Source: Bradyrhizobium oligotrophicum S58 (GTDB lineage Bacteria; Pseudomonadota; Alphaproteobacteria; Rhizobiales; Xanthobacteraceae). From it: 64,000 bases of DNA. This document shows positions 7,867-15,688 of the stretch, piece by piece (position 1 is the first letter of the stretch; every line of letters starts with the position of its first letter). The notes under the pieces are model-generated. The model worked only from the letters and a program-made list of their open reading frames with translations. It searched no databases and was not told where the DNA came from. Location of the stretch: positions 6,853,001-6,917,000 of the forward strand of contig NC_020453.1 in assembly GCF_000344805.1 (NCBI RefSeq). The letters run 5' to 3'. Position numbers and translations under genes: made by a program.

Positions 7867-9960
7867 TCAGTCGCCCGCAGGCGCCAGCACCACCACGCCA
7901 TCTGCGGCGCGCACGCCTTGGCCCACCGGCAAGACGAACACCGGGTTGATCTCGGCCTCGATCAGCCGCTGGCCGAGTTGTGCCGCCATCAGCGAGAAGG
8001 CCACGATCGTCGACACCAGCGCCTCGACATCCGCCTTCGGCCGTCCGCGGAACCCATCGAGCAGCGGCCAGGTGATGAGCTCGTGCAGCATCGAGAGCGC
8101 CTCGTCGCGCCCGAGTCCGCCCTGCGGTGGCAACAGCCGCATCGTCGTGTCCTTGAAGAGCTCGGCTGTGACGCCGCCCATGCCGAGCAGGATGGCCGTG
8201 CCGAGCGCATCGCGATGCATGCCCAGGATCAGCTCGGTGCCGCCCGAAATCATTTCCTGAACCAGGAAGCGGTGTGGCCGCCGGTCGGTTGCAGTTTCCA
8301 CCTCGGTTGCCATCGCGGTCAGGCGCGCGCCGATGGTGTCGGCCGTCAGATTGACGGCGACGCCGCCGACGTCGCTCTTATGCGTGATCTCACCGGACAG
8401 GATCTTCAGGACCACTTTTCCACCAAGCTCACGAGCGGCCGCTTCCGCCTCGGCGGACGTCTCGACGATCCGCTCGTTCACCGCAGGGATTCCGAACCGC
8501 GCGAACAGCGCCTTGGCCTGGGCTTCGTCGAGCGAGCCCGGAGGAACGCCGCCGATCTCGATCGCTTGCGCGACCGCTGCCGCGTTGCCCTGCGAGCACT
8601 GGGACGCCAGAAGCAGGCCCGTCAATGCAGAGGTGCAGCTTTCCGCCGACGTATAGGCCGGCACGCCGCGGGCGGTGAGAACCGCGCCGACGTTCGGCGC
8701 GTGCGGGCTGACATAGGCGATGATCGGCTTGTCCGACATCGGCAGGCAGTCATGGACGGCATCTGCGAGCAGCGCCGGAGAGCCGACGGCGGAGGACCCG
8801 GCAATGATCGTCAGCGCATCATAGGTCGGGCTGGCAAGCAGCGCACGGATTGCTCCCCGCAGGACGTCCGGATGCAGGCCGGCCAAAGTCAGGTCGACCG
8901 GATTGCGGTCGAGGTTGGCATGGCTGCCCGACTGCAGCGAGGCAAGCTCGGCTGCCGTCCCGGCGTCGGGTGCGGGCGTCTCGAAACCGGCGACGCCGAG
9001 ACTGTCGGAGACGATCGTTCCGGCACCTCCGGTCGAGGTGAGAATCGCCACGCGCGTCCCGCCGAGCTTTCGTCCGGTCGCCAAGGCTGTGGGAATGTCG
9101 AGCAGGTCCTCGAACGTCTTCGCTCGGATCACACCGAGCTGCCTGAACAGCGCGTCGTACATGCGATCCGAGCCGGCCAGCGCGCCGGTGTGCGAGACGG
9201 CTGCCTTGGCTCCGGCCTCCGAGCGGCCGATCTTGAAAGCCACCACCGGCTTGCCGGCGCGCCGCGCCTTTCCTACGGCTTCGCGAAAACGGTCCGGATG
9301 CCGGATCGCCTCGACATACAGCGCGATCACCTTGGTGGCTTCGTCTGCTGCAAGAAATTCGATGAAGTCCGAAAGCTCGAGATCGGCCTCGTTGCTGGTC
9401 GACACCAGCTTCGACAGCCCGATGCCGCGCGCCGCCGCCCGGGACAGCAGCGCTCCGAGAATGCCGCCACTCTGCGACACGAGTCCGATCGGGCCGGCCG
9501 GAAAGTGATCCATCGCCAGCGCGCCTGAGGCCGACAGCACGATGTTGTCGGTCAGGTTGACGAGGCCGATCGTATTGGGGCCGAGGATCCGCATCGCACC
9601 GGCGGCTTCGAGAAGCTGCTTCTGGCGCTTGGCTCCCTCTTCGCCGGTTTCGGTATAGCCGCTGGCAACGACAATCGCCGCGGCGGCGCCTCTCGCCGAG
9701 AGCTCCCGCACGGCGAGATGCGCGCGCTCCGCACCCAGCAGGACGATTCCGACATCCGGCACGCGCGGCAGTGCGCCGATATCAGGATAGCAGGCGAGCT
9801 CGCCGATGCGTTCGACCTTCGGATTGACCGGATATATCTCGCCGGAGAAGCCGTGCTTTTGCAGGAACGACACCGGCCGCCCCGAGGTCTTGCTCGGATC
9901 GGCGGACGCGCCGATGACGGCGACGCTATGCGGTCGAATGAGACGTGCGATGGCGCTCAT
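7867..9960 (-). CDS. ADP-forming acyl-CoA synthetase (acetate-CoA ligase family, fused alpha and beta parts)
   Basis: 697 residues. The N-terminal half is a CoA-binding and succinyl-CoA ligase-like part: VAVIGASADPSKTSGRP near residue 13, SQSGGILGALLSRAAARG around 162, and the phosphorylated histidine H257 in VSHTGALAG. The C-terminal ~220 residues form an ATP-grasp domain (VVLKILSGEITHKSDVGGV). Such enzymes join a carboxylic acid to CoA with ATP giving ADP and phosphate, or run in reverse. The gene starts 4 bases after the crotonase stop, so the two are clearly one transcription unit: activation of an acid followed by hydration or isomerisation. Confidence 0.9.
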   Translation of the reverse strand: MSAIARLIRPHSVAVIGASADPSKTSGRPVSFLQKHGFSGEIYPVNPKVERIGELACYPDIGALPRVPDVGIVLLGAERAHLAVRELSARGAAAAIVVASGYTETGEEGAKRQKQLLEAAGAMRILGPNTIGLVNLTDNIVLSASGALAMDHFPAGPIGLVSQSGGILGALLSRAAARGIGLSKLVSTSNEADLELSDFIEFLAADEATKVIALYVEAIRHPDRFREAVGKARRAGKPVVAFKIGRSEAGAKAAVSHTGALAGSDRMYDALFRQLGVIRAKTFEDLLDIPTALATGRKLGGTRVAILTSTGGAGTIVSDSLGVAGFETPAPDAGTAAELASLQSGSHANLDRNPVDLTLAGLHPDVLRGAIRALLASPTYDALTIIAGSSAVGSPALLADAVHDCLPMSDKPIIAYVSPHAPNVGAVLTARGVPAYTSAESCTSALTGLLLASQCSQGNAAAVAQAIEIGGVPPGSLDEAQAKALFARFGIPAVNERIVETSAEAEAAARELGGKVVLKILSGEITHKSDVGGVAVNLTADTIGARLTAMATEVETATDRRPHRFLVQEMISGGTELILGMHRDALGTAILLGMGGVTAELFKDTTMRLLPPQGGLGRDEALSMLHELITWPLLDGFRGRPKADVEALVSTIVAFSLMAAQLGQRLIEAEINPVFVLPVGQGVRAADGVVVLAPAGD

Positions 9961-9964
9961 GGCG

Positions 9965-10756
9965 TCACTCCTGTGCGGATGACTTTGCGAGGAACGCCAT
10001 AACCGCTTCGCGATGCTCGGCGCTGGTGTAGCAGATGGCTTGCGCCTGGCTGCCGAGATCGAAGATCTCGTGAGCCGAACGCTCGAAGGTCTGGTTGAGG
10101 ATCTTCTTGCTCAATGCGAGCGCGGCCGCCGAGCCCTGCGCGAGCTCGACAGCCCATGCCTGCGCGGCCGCGCGAAGTTCGCCGGAAGCGACCTTGCGAT
10201 CGAGAATGCCGAGCGCGACGGCCTCCTCGGCATCCACCATCCGCCCCGTGAAGATCAACTCCTTTGCCCTGGGAAGCCCGACCCGGCGCGGCAGAAAATA
10301 GCAGCCGCCGCCATCGGGGATCAGGCCGCGCTTGATGTAGGACCAAGTGAATTTCGAACGCTCCGAGCCGATCAGGAAATCGCATGCGAGCGCGGTATCC
10401 GCGCCAAGACCGGCAGCGGCACCGTTCACCGCCGCGATGGTCGGCTTCGGCAAATTGAGCAGCAGCGACTGGACGCGGTGCACGCCCTGCTGACGGGTCC
10501 AGCCGTTGAACGCGACGTCGCCTTGCGGAGCCTCCAGGCGCCGCTTCATGCCGCTGATATCGCCGCCTGCGCAAAACGCGCTGCCACATCCGGTCAAGAC
10601 CAGCGCCCGGATCGCATTGTCGCTCGCAACGGCCTGCAGCGCGTCGACGAATTCCGAGCGCATCTCGTCGCTCATGGCGTTGCGGCGGTCTGGCCTGTTC
10701 AGGGCGATGGTCGCAACGCCGGCATCGACTGAGAACGCGATGAGCTGATAGGTCAT
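9965..10756 (-). CDS. Enoyl-CoA hydratase/isomerase family protein, PaaG-like
   Basis: 263 residues from the ATG at 10756; an upstream in-frame start at 10876 would add 40 residues with no family match and run into the regulator's promoter region. Crotonase features are LNRPDRRNAM, the CoA oxyanion loop FCAGGDISGM (61-70) and VNGAAAGLGADTALACD. The two hydratase glutamates are not present at their usual places. Instead, D148 in RGLIPDGGG matches the catalytic Asp of PaaG-type isomerases. The protein is therefore more likely an isomerase, ring-oxepin-type or unusual hydratase than a plain crotonase. It appears to be the first gene of the IclR-linked operon. Confidence 0.9.
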   Translation of the reverse strand: MTYQLIAFSVDAGVATIALNRPDRRNAMSDEMRSEFVDALQAVASDNAIRALVLTGCGSAFCAGGDISGMKRRLEAPQGDVAFNGWTRQQGVHRVQSLLLNLPKPTIAAVNGAAAGLGADTALACDFLIGSERSKFTWSYIKRGLIPDGGGCYFLPRRVGLPRAKELIFTGRMVDAEEAVALGILDRKVASGELRAAAQAWAVELAQGSAAALALSKKILNQTFERSAHEIFDLGSQAQAICYTSAEHREAVMAFLAKSSAQE

Positions 10757-11022
10757 GTGCAGGCCTTCGATGGTTCGGTGGGATGCGCGGAGCTTGATCG
10801 TCGAGGATGCAGGACGTCGGCGGTGCCGGCTGATGCCGACCCGGTTCGGGCGCGGTTGCGCCGAGGGACCAACCATGTATCGATTTCAAACCGGGTCCGT
10901 CGCGTCGAAGCCGACGAACCGGACCACGCCGGGAGCTATCCAAGAGAAAATTTCAGAGAAGGATTTCAGACATTGCGTTTCGCGCTCCCGGCCGATTTTT
11001 GCGTTGATTTATTGCTTGCCAC

Positions 11023-11028
11023 TATACT
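11023..11028 (+). promoter_or_regulatory. Candidate -10 element for the IclR-family gene
   Basis: TATACT lies 65 bases upstream of the regulator ATG. A weak -35, TTGCGT, lies 18 bases before it. The palindrome at 11058-11072 would then sit just downstream of the transcription start, a position suited to autorepression. Confidence 0.35.
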
Positions 11029-11057
11029 GAACGCCGAAATAAGCGGATATCCGTCAT

Positions 11058-11072
11058 TTCCACTCAGTGGAA
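11058..11072. promoter_or_regulatory. Perfect palindrome, candidate IclR-family operator
   Basis: TTCCACTCAGTGGAA is a 15-bp perfect inverted repeat (7-bp arms, 1-base centre). It lies 20 bases before the regulator ATG, in the space between the regulator and the divergent catabolic operon. IclR-family regulators bind short palindromes of this size, often containing TTCCA/TGGAA. Assignment to this regulator is inferred from position. Confidence 0.6.
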
Positions 11073-11092
11073 TACGTCTGAGGAGGCGGGGG

Positions 11093-11893
11093 ATGGCTGC
11101 GGCGCGGCAATATTCCGGTGGCGCGAATGGAAACCGCTCGCTGGAGCGCGGCATCGAGATCCTGCGTGCATTCCGGCCAGGCGTCGATACGCTCGGCAAT
11201 GGCGAGATCGCCGAGCGCACCGGCCTGCCCCGCTCGACGGTCAGCCGCCTGACCAAGACTCTGGTCGCGTTCGGCATGCTCGACGAAGTCCGCACCCAGC
11301 GAACCTATCGGCTGGCAGCCGCCGTTCTCAGCCTTGGACATGCCGTTCGCATGGGCTCGCCGGTGCTAACGGTGCTCGGTCCGCTGATGCGCGCCGAGTC
11401 GACGCGGCGCAGGCTGAACGTCGGTCTCGCAACGGCCGATCGTGCCATGATGGTCTATCTCGAATCCATTCGCTACAACGCCCGCCCGACGCTGCGCAGC
11501 ATCGTGGCCGGCCAACAGGTGCCGATGGAATTGACGTCGCTCGGGCGCGCCTATCTCGCGGGCATCCCGGACACCGAGCGTGACAGGCTGATGGCCCAGT
11601 TCAGGCGACGTACGGCCACCGCCACCAAGGCGCTGATCGCCGAAGTGCAGAAATCCATCAGATGCGTCAGGCGCGATGGCTATTGCGCGGTCTCGTGGCA
11701 GCCGGGCGTGCTCGCCGTCGCGACGCCGATCGTCCTGGACGGCTTGCCGGTGTACGCGATCAACATGAGCGTGCAAGACATCGAGCCGACCGAAGCTGTC
11801 GGCGCAGAGATCGGCGGCTACCTGGTCGCCTTCGCGGCCCGCTGCAAGGCTGCCTTCTCAAGCTTCCAGAACGAGGTCGAGGTATCGGCATAA
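11093..11893 (+). CDS. IclR-family transcriptional regulator
   Basis: 266 residues. I chose the ATG at 11093 because AGGAGGCGGGGG stands directly before it; the longer frame upstream has no regulator homology. The N-terminal winged helix covers about residues 17-75 (RSLERGIEILRAF ... GLPRSTVSRLTKTL), and the C-terminal effector domain carries SLGRAYLAGIP and RRDGYCAVSWQPGVLAVATP. Members bind small aromatic or aliphatic acids and control catabolic operons. It is divergent from the crotonase/CoA-ligase operon and has a palindrome in its own leader, so it is probably that operon's regulator. Ligand unknown. Confidence 0.92.
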   Translation: MAAARQYSGGANGNRSLERGIEILRAFRPGVDTLGNGEIAERTGLPRSTVSRLTKTLVAFGMLDEVRTQRTYRLAAAVLSLGHAVRMGSPVLTVLGPLMRAESTRRRLNVGLATADRAMMVYLESIRYNARPTLRSIVAGQQVPMELTSLGRAYLAGIPDTERDRLMAQFRRRTATATKALIAEVQKSIRCVRRDGYCAVSWQPGVLAVATPIVLDGLPVYAINMSVQDIEPTEAVGAEIGGYLVAFAARCKAAFSSFQNEVEVSA

Positions 11894-11925
11894 GTGAGCC
11901 GCAACGAGACTGCGGACGGCGGCAG

Positions 11926-12831
11926 CTAGACAACCATCTGATCGAAGTCGTTTGCAACACGGCTGTTTGGAAAACTCTCCCGCGCCTCCGCGAGAACCTC
12001 CGCGTCGGAATAACGGCCGGAGATGTGGTTCATGACAAGCTGCCCGACGTTGCTGGACGCCGCCAACGCGGCGGCCTCCGCGGCCGTCAAGTGGCCGTAG
12101 TCGCGGGCCATGGCCGAATCGCGCTGGAGAAAGGTCGCTTCGATCACCAGCACGTCCGCGTCGCGGACATGCTCCTGCAGGCCTTCCGTCGTCTCCGTGT
12201 CGCCGACGATAACGAGCTTCTTCTGTCCCTGCGCCGGCCCGAGAACATCCTCGGGATCGATGGTTCGACCGTCCTCGAGCGTGACCGGGATGCCGTCCGC
12301 CAATGCCTTCCGCATGGGCCCGTCAGGCACCGCGAGGGCTGCAAGACGATCGGGTAGGAGATGGCGGCGAGCGTGACTTACAAATTCGAAGCCGAAGCTG
12401 CCGGTGTCACGGTGCCGGACAGGAAAACAGTCGATCGTGAACTCACCGGCGTCGAGGACCTGCCCACGCTCGAGCGGAACGAGCTGAAGCGGAATGGGTG
12501 CGCGGCCTTCGCCCCACAGCCCCGCGAGCATTCCGACGACCACATCGAGCGTGCGCGGGCTGCCATGAATGCTCATGATGTCGGCGCTCCTGCGTAGCCG
12601 CAGGGTGGAAAACAGCCCGGGAATGCCGAGGATATGGTCGAAATGGCCGTGGGTGAGCAGGATACGGCCGAGCCGGCGAAAGCCCACCCCGCTGCGGAGC
12701 AGCTGACGCTGGACCCCCTCGCCGCAATCGACGAGAATACGATGTCGGCCTGCCCGAACGAGAAGGCCGGGATGATTGCGGTCTGCCGATGGAACGCTCG
12801 CCGAGGTTCCGAGGAAAGTGAGCTCGAACAT
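11926..12831 (-). CDS. rnz: Ribonuclease Z (tRNA 3' endonuclease)
   Basis: 301 residues from the ATG at 12831 (MFELTFLGTSASVP); the longer upstream frame is Arg-rich with no homology. It is a metallo-beta-lactamase fold with the zinc motif THGHFDH (H61, H63, D65, H66), HRDTGSFGFEF, VIVGDTETT and the C-terminal MNHISGRY, in the order seen in RNase Z. The enzyme cleaves tRNA precursors after the discriminator base in the cytoplasm. It is convergent with the IclR gene, about 33 bases apart, and monocistronic as far as can be seen. Confidence 0.9.
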   Translation of the reverse strand: MFELTFLGTSASVPSADRNHPGLLVRAGRHRILVDCGEGVQRQLLRSGVGFRRLGRILLTHGHFDHILGIPGLFSTLRLRRSADIMSIHGSPRTLDVVVGMLAGLWGEGRAPIPLQLVPLERGQVLDAGEFTIDCFPVRHRDTGSFGFEFVSHARRHLLPDRLAALAVPDGPMRKALADGIPVTLEDGRTIDPEDVLGPAQGQKKLVIVGDTETTEGLQEHVRDADVLVIEATFLQRDSAMARDYGHLTAAEAAALAASSNVGQLVMNHISGRYSDAEVLAEARESFPNSRVANDFDQMVV

Positions 12832-13022
12832 CGTTTCAGGCAGATTTCGGTCGCAGCTTAACGACCGGATTCGTCGACGGCACCGGGCCCGACTGCTTGG
12901 CCTCAATCACGATGAGCACTCCTTCTCGCTAAAGACGCCCGCTTGGCATGGCTGAGGCTTGGACCAGTGATGTCGCCTCTCGCTGGGCAGACTTCAACGC
13001 CGGGCTCTGCTAAATCTCGGCG

Positions 13023-14129
13023 ATGCCAAGCTCCGGTTCGGACCAGGACGCCACAATGCCGGCGACCCGCAAGATCATCCACATCGACATGGATGCATTC
13101 TACGCGTCGGTCGAACAGCGGGACAATCCCGACCTGCGCGGCAAGCCCGTGGCTGTCGGCGGATCGCGCGAACGCGGCGTCGTGGCCGCCGCAAGCTATG
13201 AGGCTCGGAGGTTCGGCGTGCGCTCGGCGATGCCGTCGGTCACGGCAAAACGCCAGTGTCCCGACTTGATCTTCGTGAAGCCCCGCTTCGAGGTCTACAA
13301 GGCGATCAGCCAGCAGATCCGCGCGATCTTCGCCGAGCACACGCCGATCATCGAACCTCTGTCACTGGATGAGGCCTATCTCGACGTCACCGAAAACCTG
13401 CAGGGCATTCCGCTCGCACGCGACATCGCGCTGCAGATCCGGGCCAAGATCAAGGCCGAAACCGACCTCAATGCCTCGGCCGGCATTTCCTACAACAAGT
13501 TTCTGGCCAAGCTTGCCTCGGACCATCGCAAGCCGAATGGTCAATATGTCATTTCTCCGGAGATGGGTGCGGCCTTCGTGGAGGGACTGCCCGTCGGCAA
13601 GTTTCACGGCATCGGCCCGGCGACCACTGCCAAATTCAACGCCCTCGGAATTCATACGGGTCTCGACATCCGCAATCAGACCCTGCCCTTCCTCCAGCAG
13701 CACTTCGGCAAGGCCGGCAGCTACTACTACTGGATCTCGCGCGGGGTCGACGACCGTCCGGTCAGAGCCAATCGCATCCGCAAATCCGTCGGCGCCGAAA
13801 ACACCTTCTCGACGGACCTGACGGAATTCGAGCCGATGAAGGCTGAGCTGCTGCCCCTGATCGACAAGGTCTGGCGCCATTGCGAAGCCACTTGCAACAA
13901 GGGCCGGACGGTCACGCTGAAGGTCAAGTTCGCCGACTTCGAGATCATGACGCGTAGCAGGTCCGTTGCCAGCGCGGTCGGGAGCCGCGACGATCTCGAG
14001 CGCTTGTCCGTCGCACTTCTTCAGAGCGAGATGCCATTGCCGAAGCCGGTACGGCTGCTGGGCGTCTCGCTGTCGTCCCTGCAGGAGAGCGACAATGGAG
14101 CTGAAGCCCAGCTGGACTTGCTGATCTGA
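13023..14129 (+). CDS. dinB: DNA polymerase IV (Y-family, error-prone)
   Basis: 368 residues. The palm motif IDMDAFYASVEQ begins at residue 21, with the second acidic pair in PLSLDEAYLDVT; helix-hairpin-helix and little-finger parts follow. The C-terminus AQLDLLI fits the beta-clamp-binding QxxLxL/F motif. It extends stalled primer ends and bypasses lesions in the cytoplasm. The start may be 13023 or the ATG at 13056, as neither has a strong ribosome binding site. I found no convincing alphaproteobacterial LexA box in the 190 bases upstream. Confidence 0.95.
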   Translation: MPSSGSDQDATMPATRKIIHIDMDAFYASVEQRDNPDLRGKPVAVGGSRERGVVAAASYEARRFGVRSAMPSVTAKRQCPDLIFVKPRFEVYKAISQQIRAIFAEHTPIIEPLSLDEAYLDVTENLQGIPLARDIALQIRAKIKAETDLNASAGISYNKFLAKLASDHRKPNGQYVISPEMGAAFVEGLPVGKFHGIGPATTAKFNALGIHTGLDIRNQTLPFLQQHFGKAGSYYYWISRGVDDRPVRANRIRKSVGAENTFSTDLTEFEPMKAELLPLIDKVWRHCEATCNKGRTVTLKVKFADFEIMTRSRSVASAVGSRDDLERLSVALLQSEMPLPKPVRLLGVSLSSLQESDNGAEAQLDLLI

Positions 14130-14243
14130 GGCGGGGAAGATTGGTCAACACGCGCCGAAACGTTGAGGTACGGGCGATCAGCCGACAGGTCCGCAAGACT
14201 TCCGCCGAGCACTAGCGAATTGGCGCCCGCAGCTCCGCAACAA

Positions 14244-14939
14244 TCACACTTCGAGCCACTCTTGGCGGACCGCGGTATTGGCCTTGAGCTGATCCGGCGT
14301 TCCTTCGAACACGACGCGGCCATGTCCCATCACATAGACGCGTTTCGAAATGCGCATTGCGATCGAGAGCTTCTGCTCGACCAGCAGGATCGCGACACCC
14401 GCCGCTGCGATCCGCGCGATCAGATCGCCGACCTGCTGCACGATCAGCGGCGCCAGCCCTTCGGTGGGCTCGTCGATCATGATGAGGTCGGGGTCGCCCA
14501 TCAGCGTGCGGCAGGTGGTCAGCATCTGCTTCTCGCCGCCCGACAGGACGCCGGCCGGCGTGTCGGCGCGGGCCGCGAGATTGGGAAACATGTCGAGCAT
14601 GTCCTGGAGCCGCCATTTCCCAGGCCGCCGGGTGTCCTTGATGCCGAGCACGAGATTTTGCCGCACCGTGAGGCTCGGGAAGATATCGCGATGTTCGGGC
14701 ACGTAGCCGAGCCCAAGGCGCGCGATCTTGTAGCTCGGCAGGCCGGCAATGTCCCGGCCCTTGAAGCGGATCGTCCCGTGCGGGCTGACCTCGCCCATGA
14801 TCGCCTTCACGGTGGTCGAGCGGCCGACGCCGTTGCGGCCGAGCAGGCTGACGACTTCGCCCGCGGCGACGTCGAGGTCGACGCCCTGGAGAATATGGCT
14901 CTTGCCGTAATAGGCGTGGAGGTTCCTGACTTCGAGCAT
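14244..14939 (-). CDS. livF: Branched-chain-type ABC transporter ATP-binding protein LivF
   Basis: 231 residues, normal length. The signature VLSGGEKQML is at 131-140 and Walker B LIMIDEPTEGL near 152. The Walker A reads GRNGVGRST (34-42), so the normally invariant lysine is arginine (R40). The call of R comes directly from the codon CGC. LivF pairs with LivG to power import by LivH/LivM. Its ATG overlaps the livG stop by one base (TGATG). It is the last gene of the transporter operon. Confidence 0.92.
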   Translation of the reverse strand: MLEVRNLHAYYGKSHILQGVDLDVAAGEVVSLLGRNGVGRSTTVKAIMGEVSPHGTIRFKGRDIAGLPSYKIARLGLGYVPEHRDIFPSLTVRQNLVLGIKDTRRPGKWRLQDMLDMFPNLAARADTPAGVLSGGEKQMLTTCRTLMGDPDLIMIDEPTEGLAPLIVQQVGDLIARIAAAGVAILLVEQKLSIAMRISKRVYVMGHGRVVFEGTPDQLKANTAVRQEWLEV

Positions 14940-15688
14940 CAGTGGGCCTCCTCGCCGAGATAGGCTTCCCTCACCTTCGGGTCGCGACGGATCTCCTCCG
15001 GCGTGCCCGACGCGATGATGTGGCCGTAGACCAGCACCGAGATTCGATCGGCGAGACCGAACACGACGCTCATGTCGTGCTCGACGATCACCAGCGTCCG
15101 CCCCTCGGTGAGCCGCCGGATCAAGGACACCGCGCGCTCCGTTTCCGCATGACTCATTCCCGCGGTCGGTTCGTCGAGCATCACAACGGTGGCGCCGCTG
15201 GCGATGGTGACGCCGATCTCGAGCTCACGCTGCTCGGCATAGGTCAACAACCCCGCGGGAACGTCACGCCGGTGCGAGAGATGGATGTCGTCGAGGATCT
15301 CTGCCGTCCGCTCGCGCACCTCGGGCAGGCTGTCGACGTTCTTCCAGAACGCGTAGCGATGTCCGGTCGCCCACAGCACGGCGCACCGGACGTTCTCCCA
15401 CACGGTCATGCGGGCGAACACGTTGGTGACCTGGAACGAGCGCGACAGGCCGCGCCGATTGATCTCGAACGGCCGCAGGCCCGAGATGACCGCGCCGTTC
15501 AACCGCACCTCGCCGGAGGTCGGCCTGATATGCCCGCTGATCAGGTTGAACGTCGTGGACTTGCCGGCGCCGTTCGGGCCGATGATGGCGTGGCGCTCGC
15601 CCTGTGCGACGCTGAGATTGAGGTCGCGGATGACACCGACATTGCCGAAGCGCTTTTCGACGGCACGGACTTCGATCGCCGCGGTCAT
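14939..15688 (-). CDS. livG: Branched-chain-type ABC transporter ATP-binding protein LivG
   Basis: 249 residues from the ATG at 15688, which overlaps the livM stop (ATGA). Walker A is intact (GPNGAGKST), Walker B is VVMLDEPTAGM and the H-loop is IVEHDM. The ABC signature region reads LLTYAEQRELEIG, the degenerate form (no LSGGQ) usual in LivG. It would form an ATPase heterodimer with LivF. Because LivF has an altered Walker A here, LivG may carry much of the hydrolysis. Confidence 0.93.
   Translation of the reverse strand: MTAAIEVRAVEKRFGNVGVIRDLNLSVAQGERHAIIGPNGAGKSTTFNLISGHIRPTSGEVRLNGAVISGLRPFEINRRGLSRSFQVTNVFARMTVWENVRCAVLWATGHRYAFWKNVDSLPEVRERTAEILDDIHLSHRRDVPAGLLTYAEQRELEIGVTIASGATVVMLDEPTAGMSHAETERAVSLIRRLTEGRTLVIVEHDMSVVFGLADRISVLVYGHIIASGTPEEIRRDPKVREAYLGEEAH

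Noticed and set aside
10757..11092. Open plus-strand frame extending the IclR regulator by about 112 residues upstream
   Set aside because: The added part has no regulator homology, overlaps the promoter and palindrome, and a strong ribosome binding site marks the ATG at 11093.
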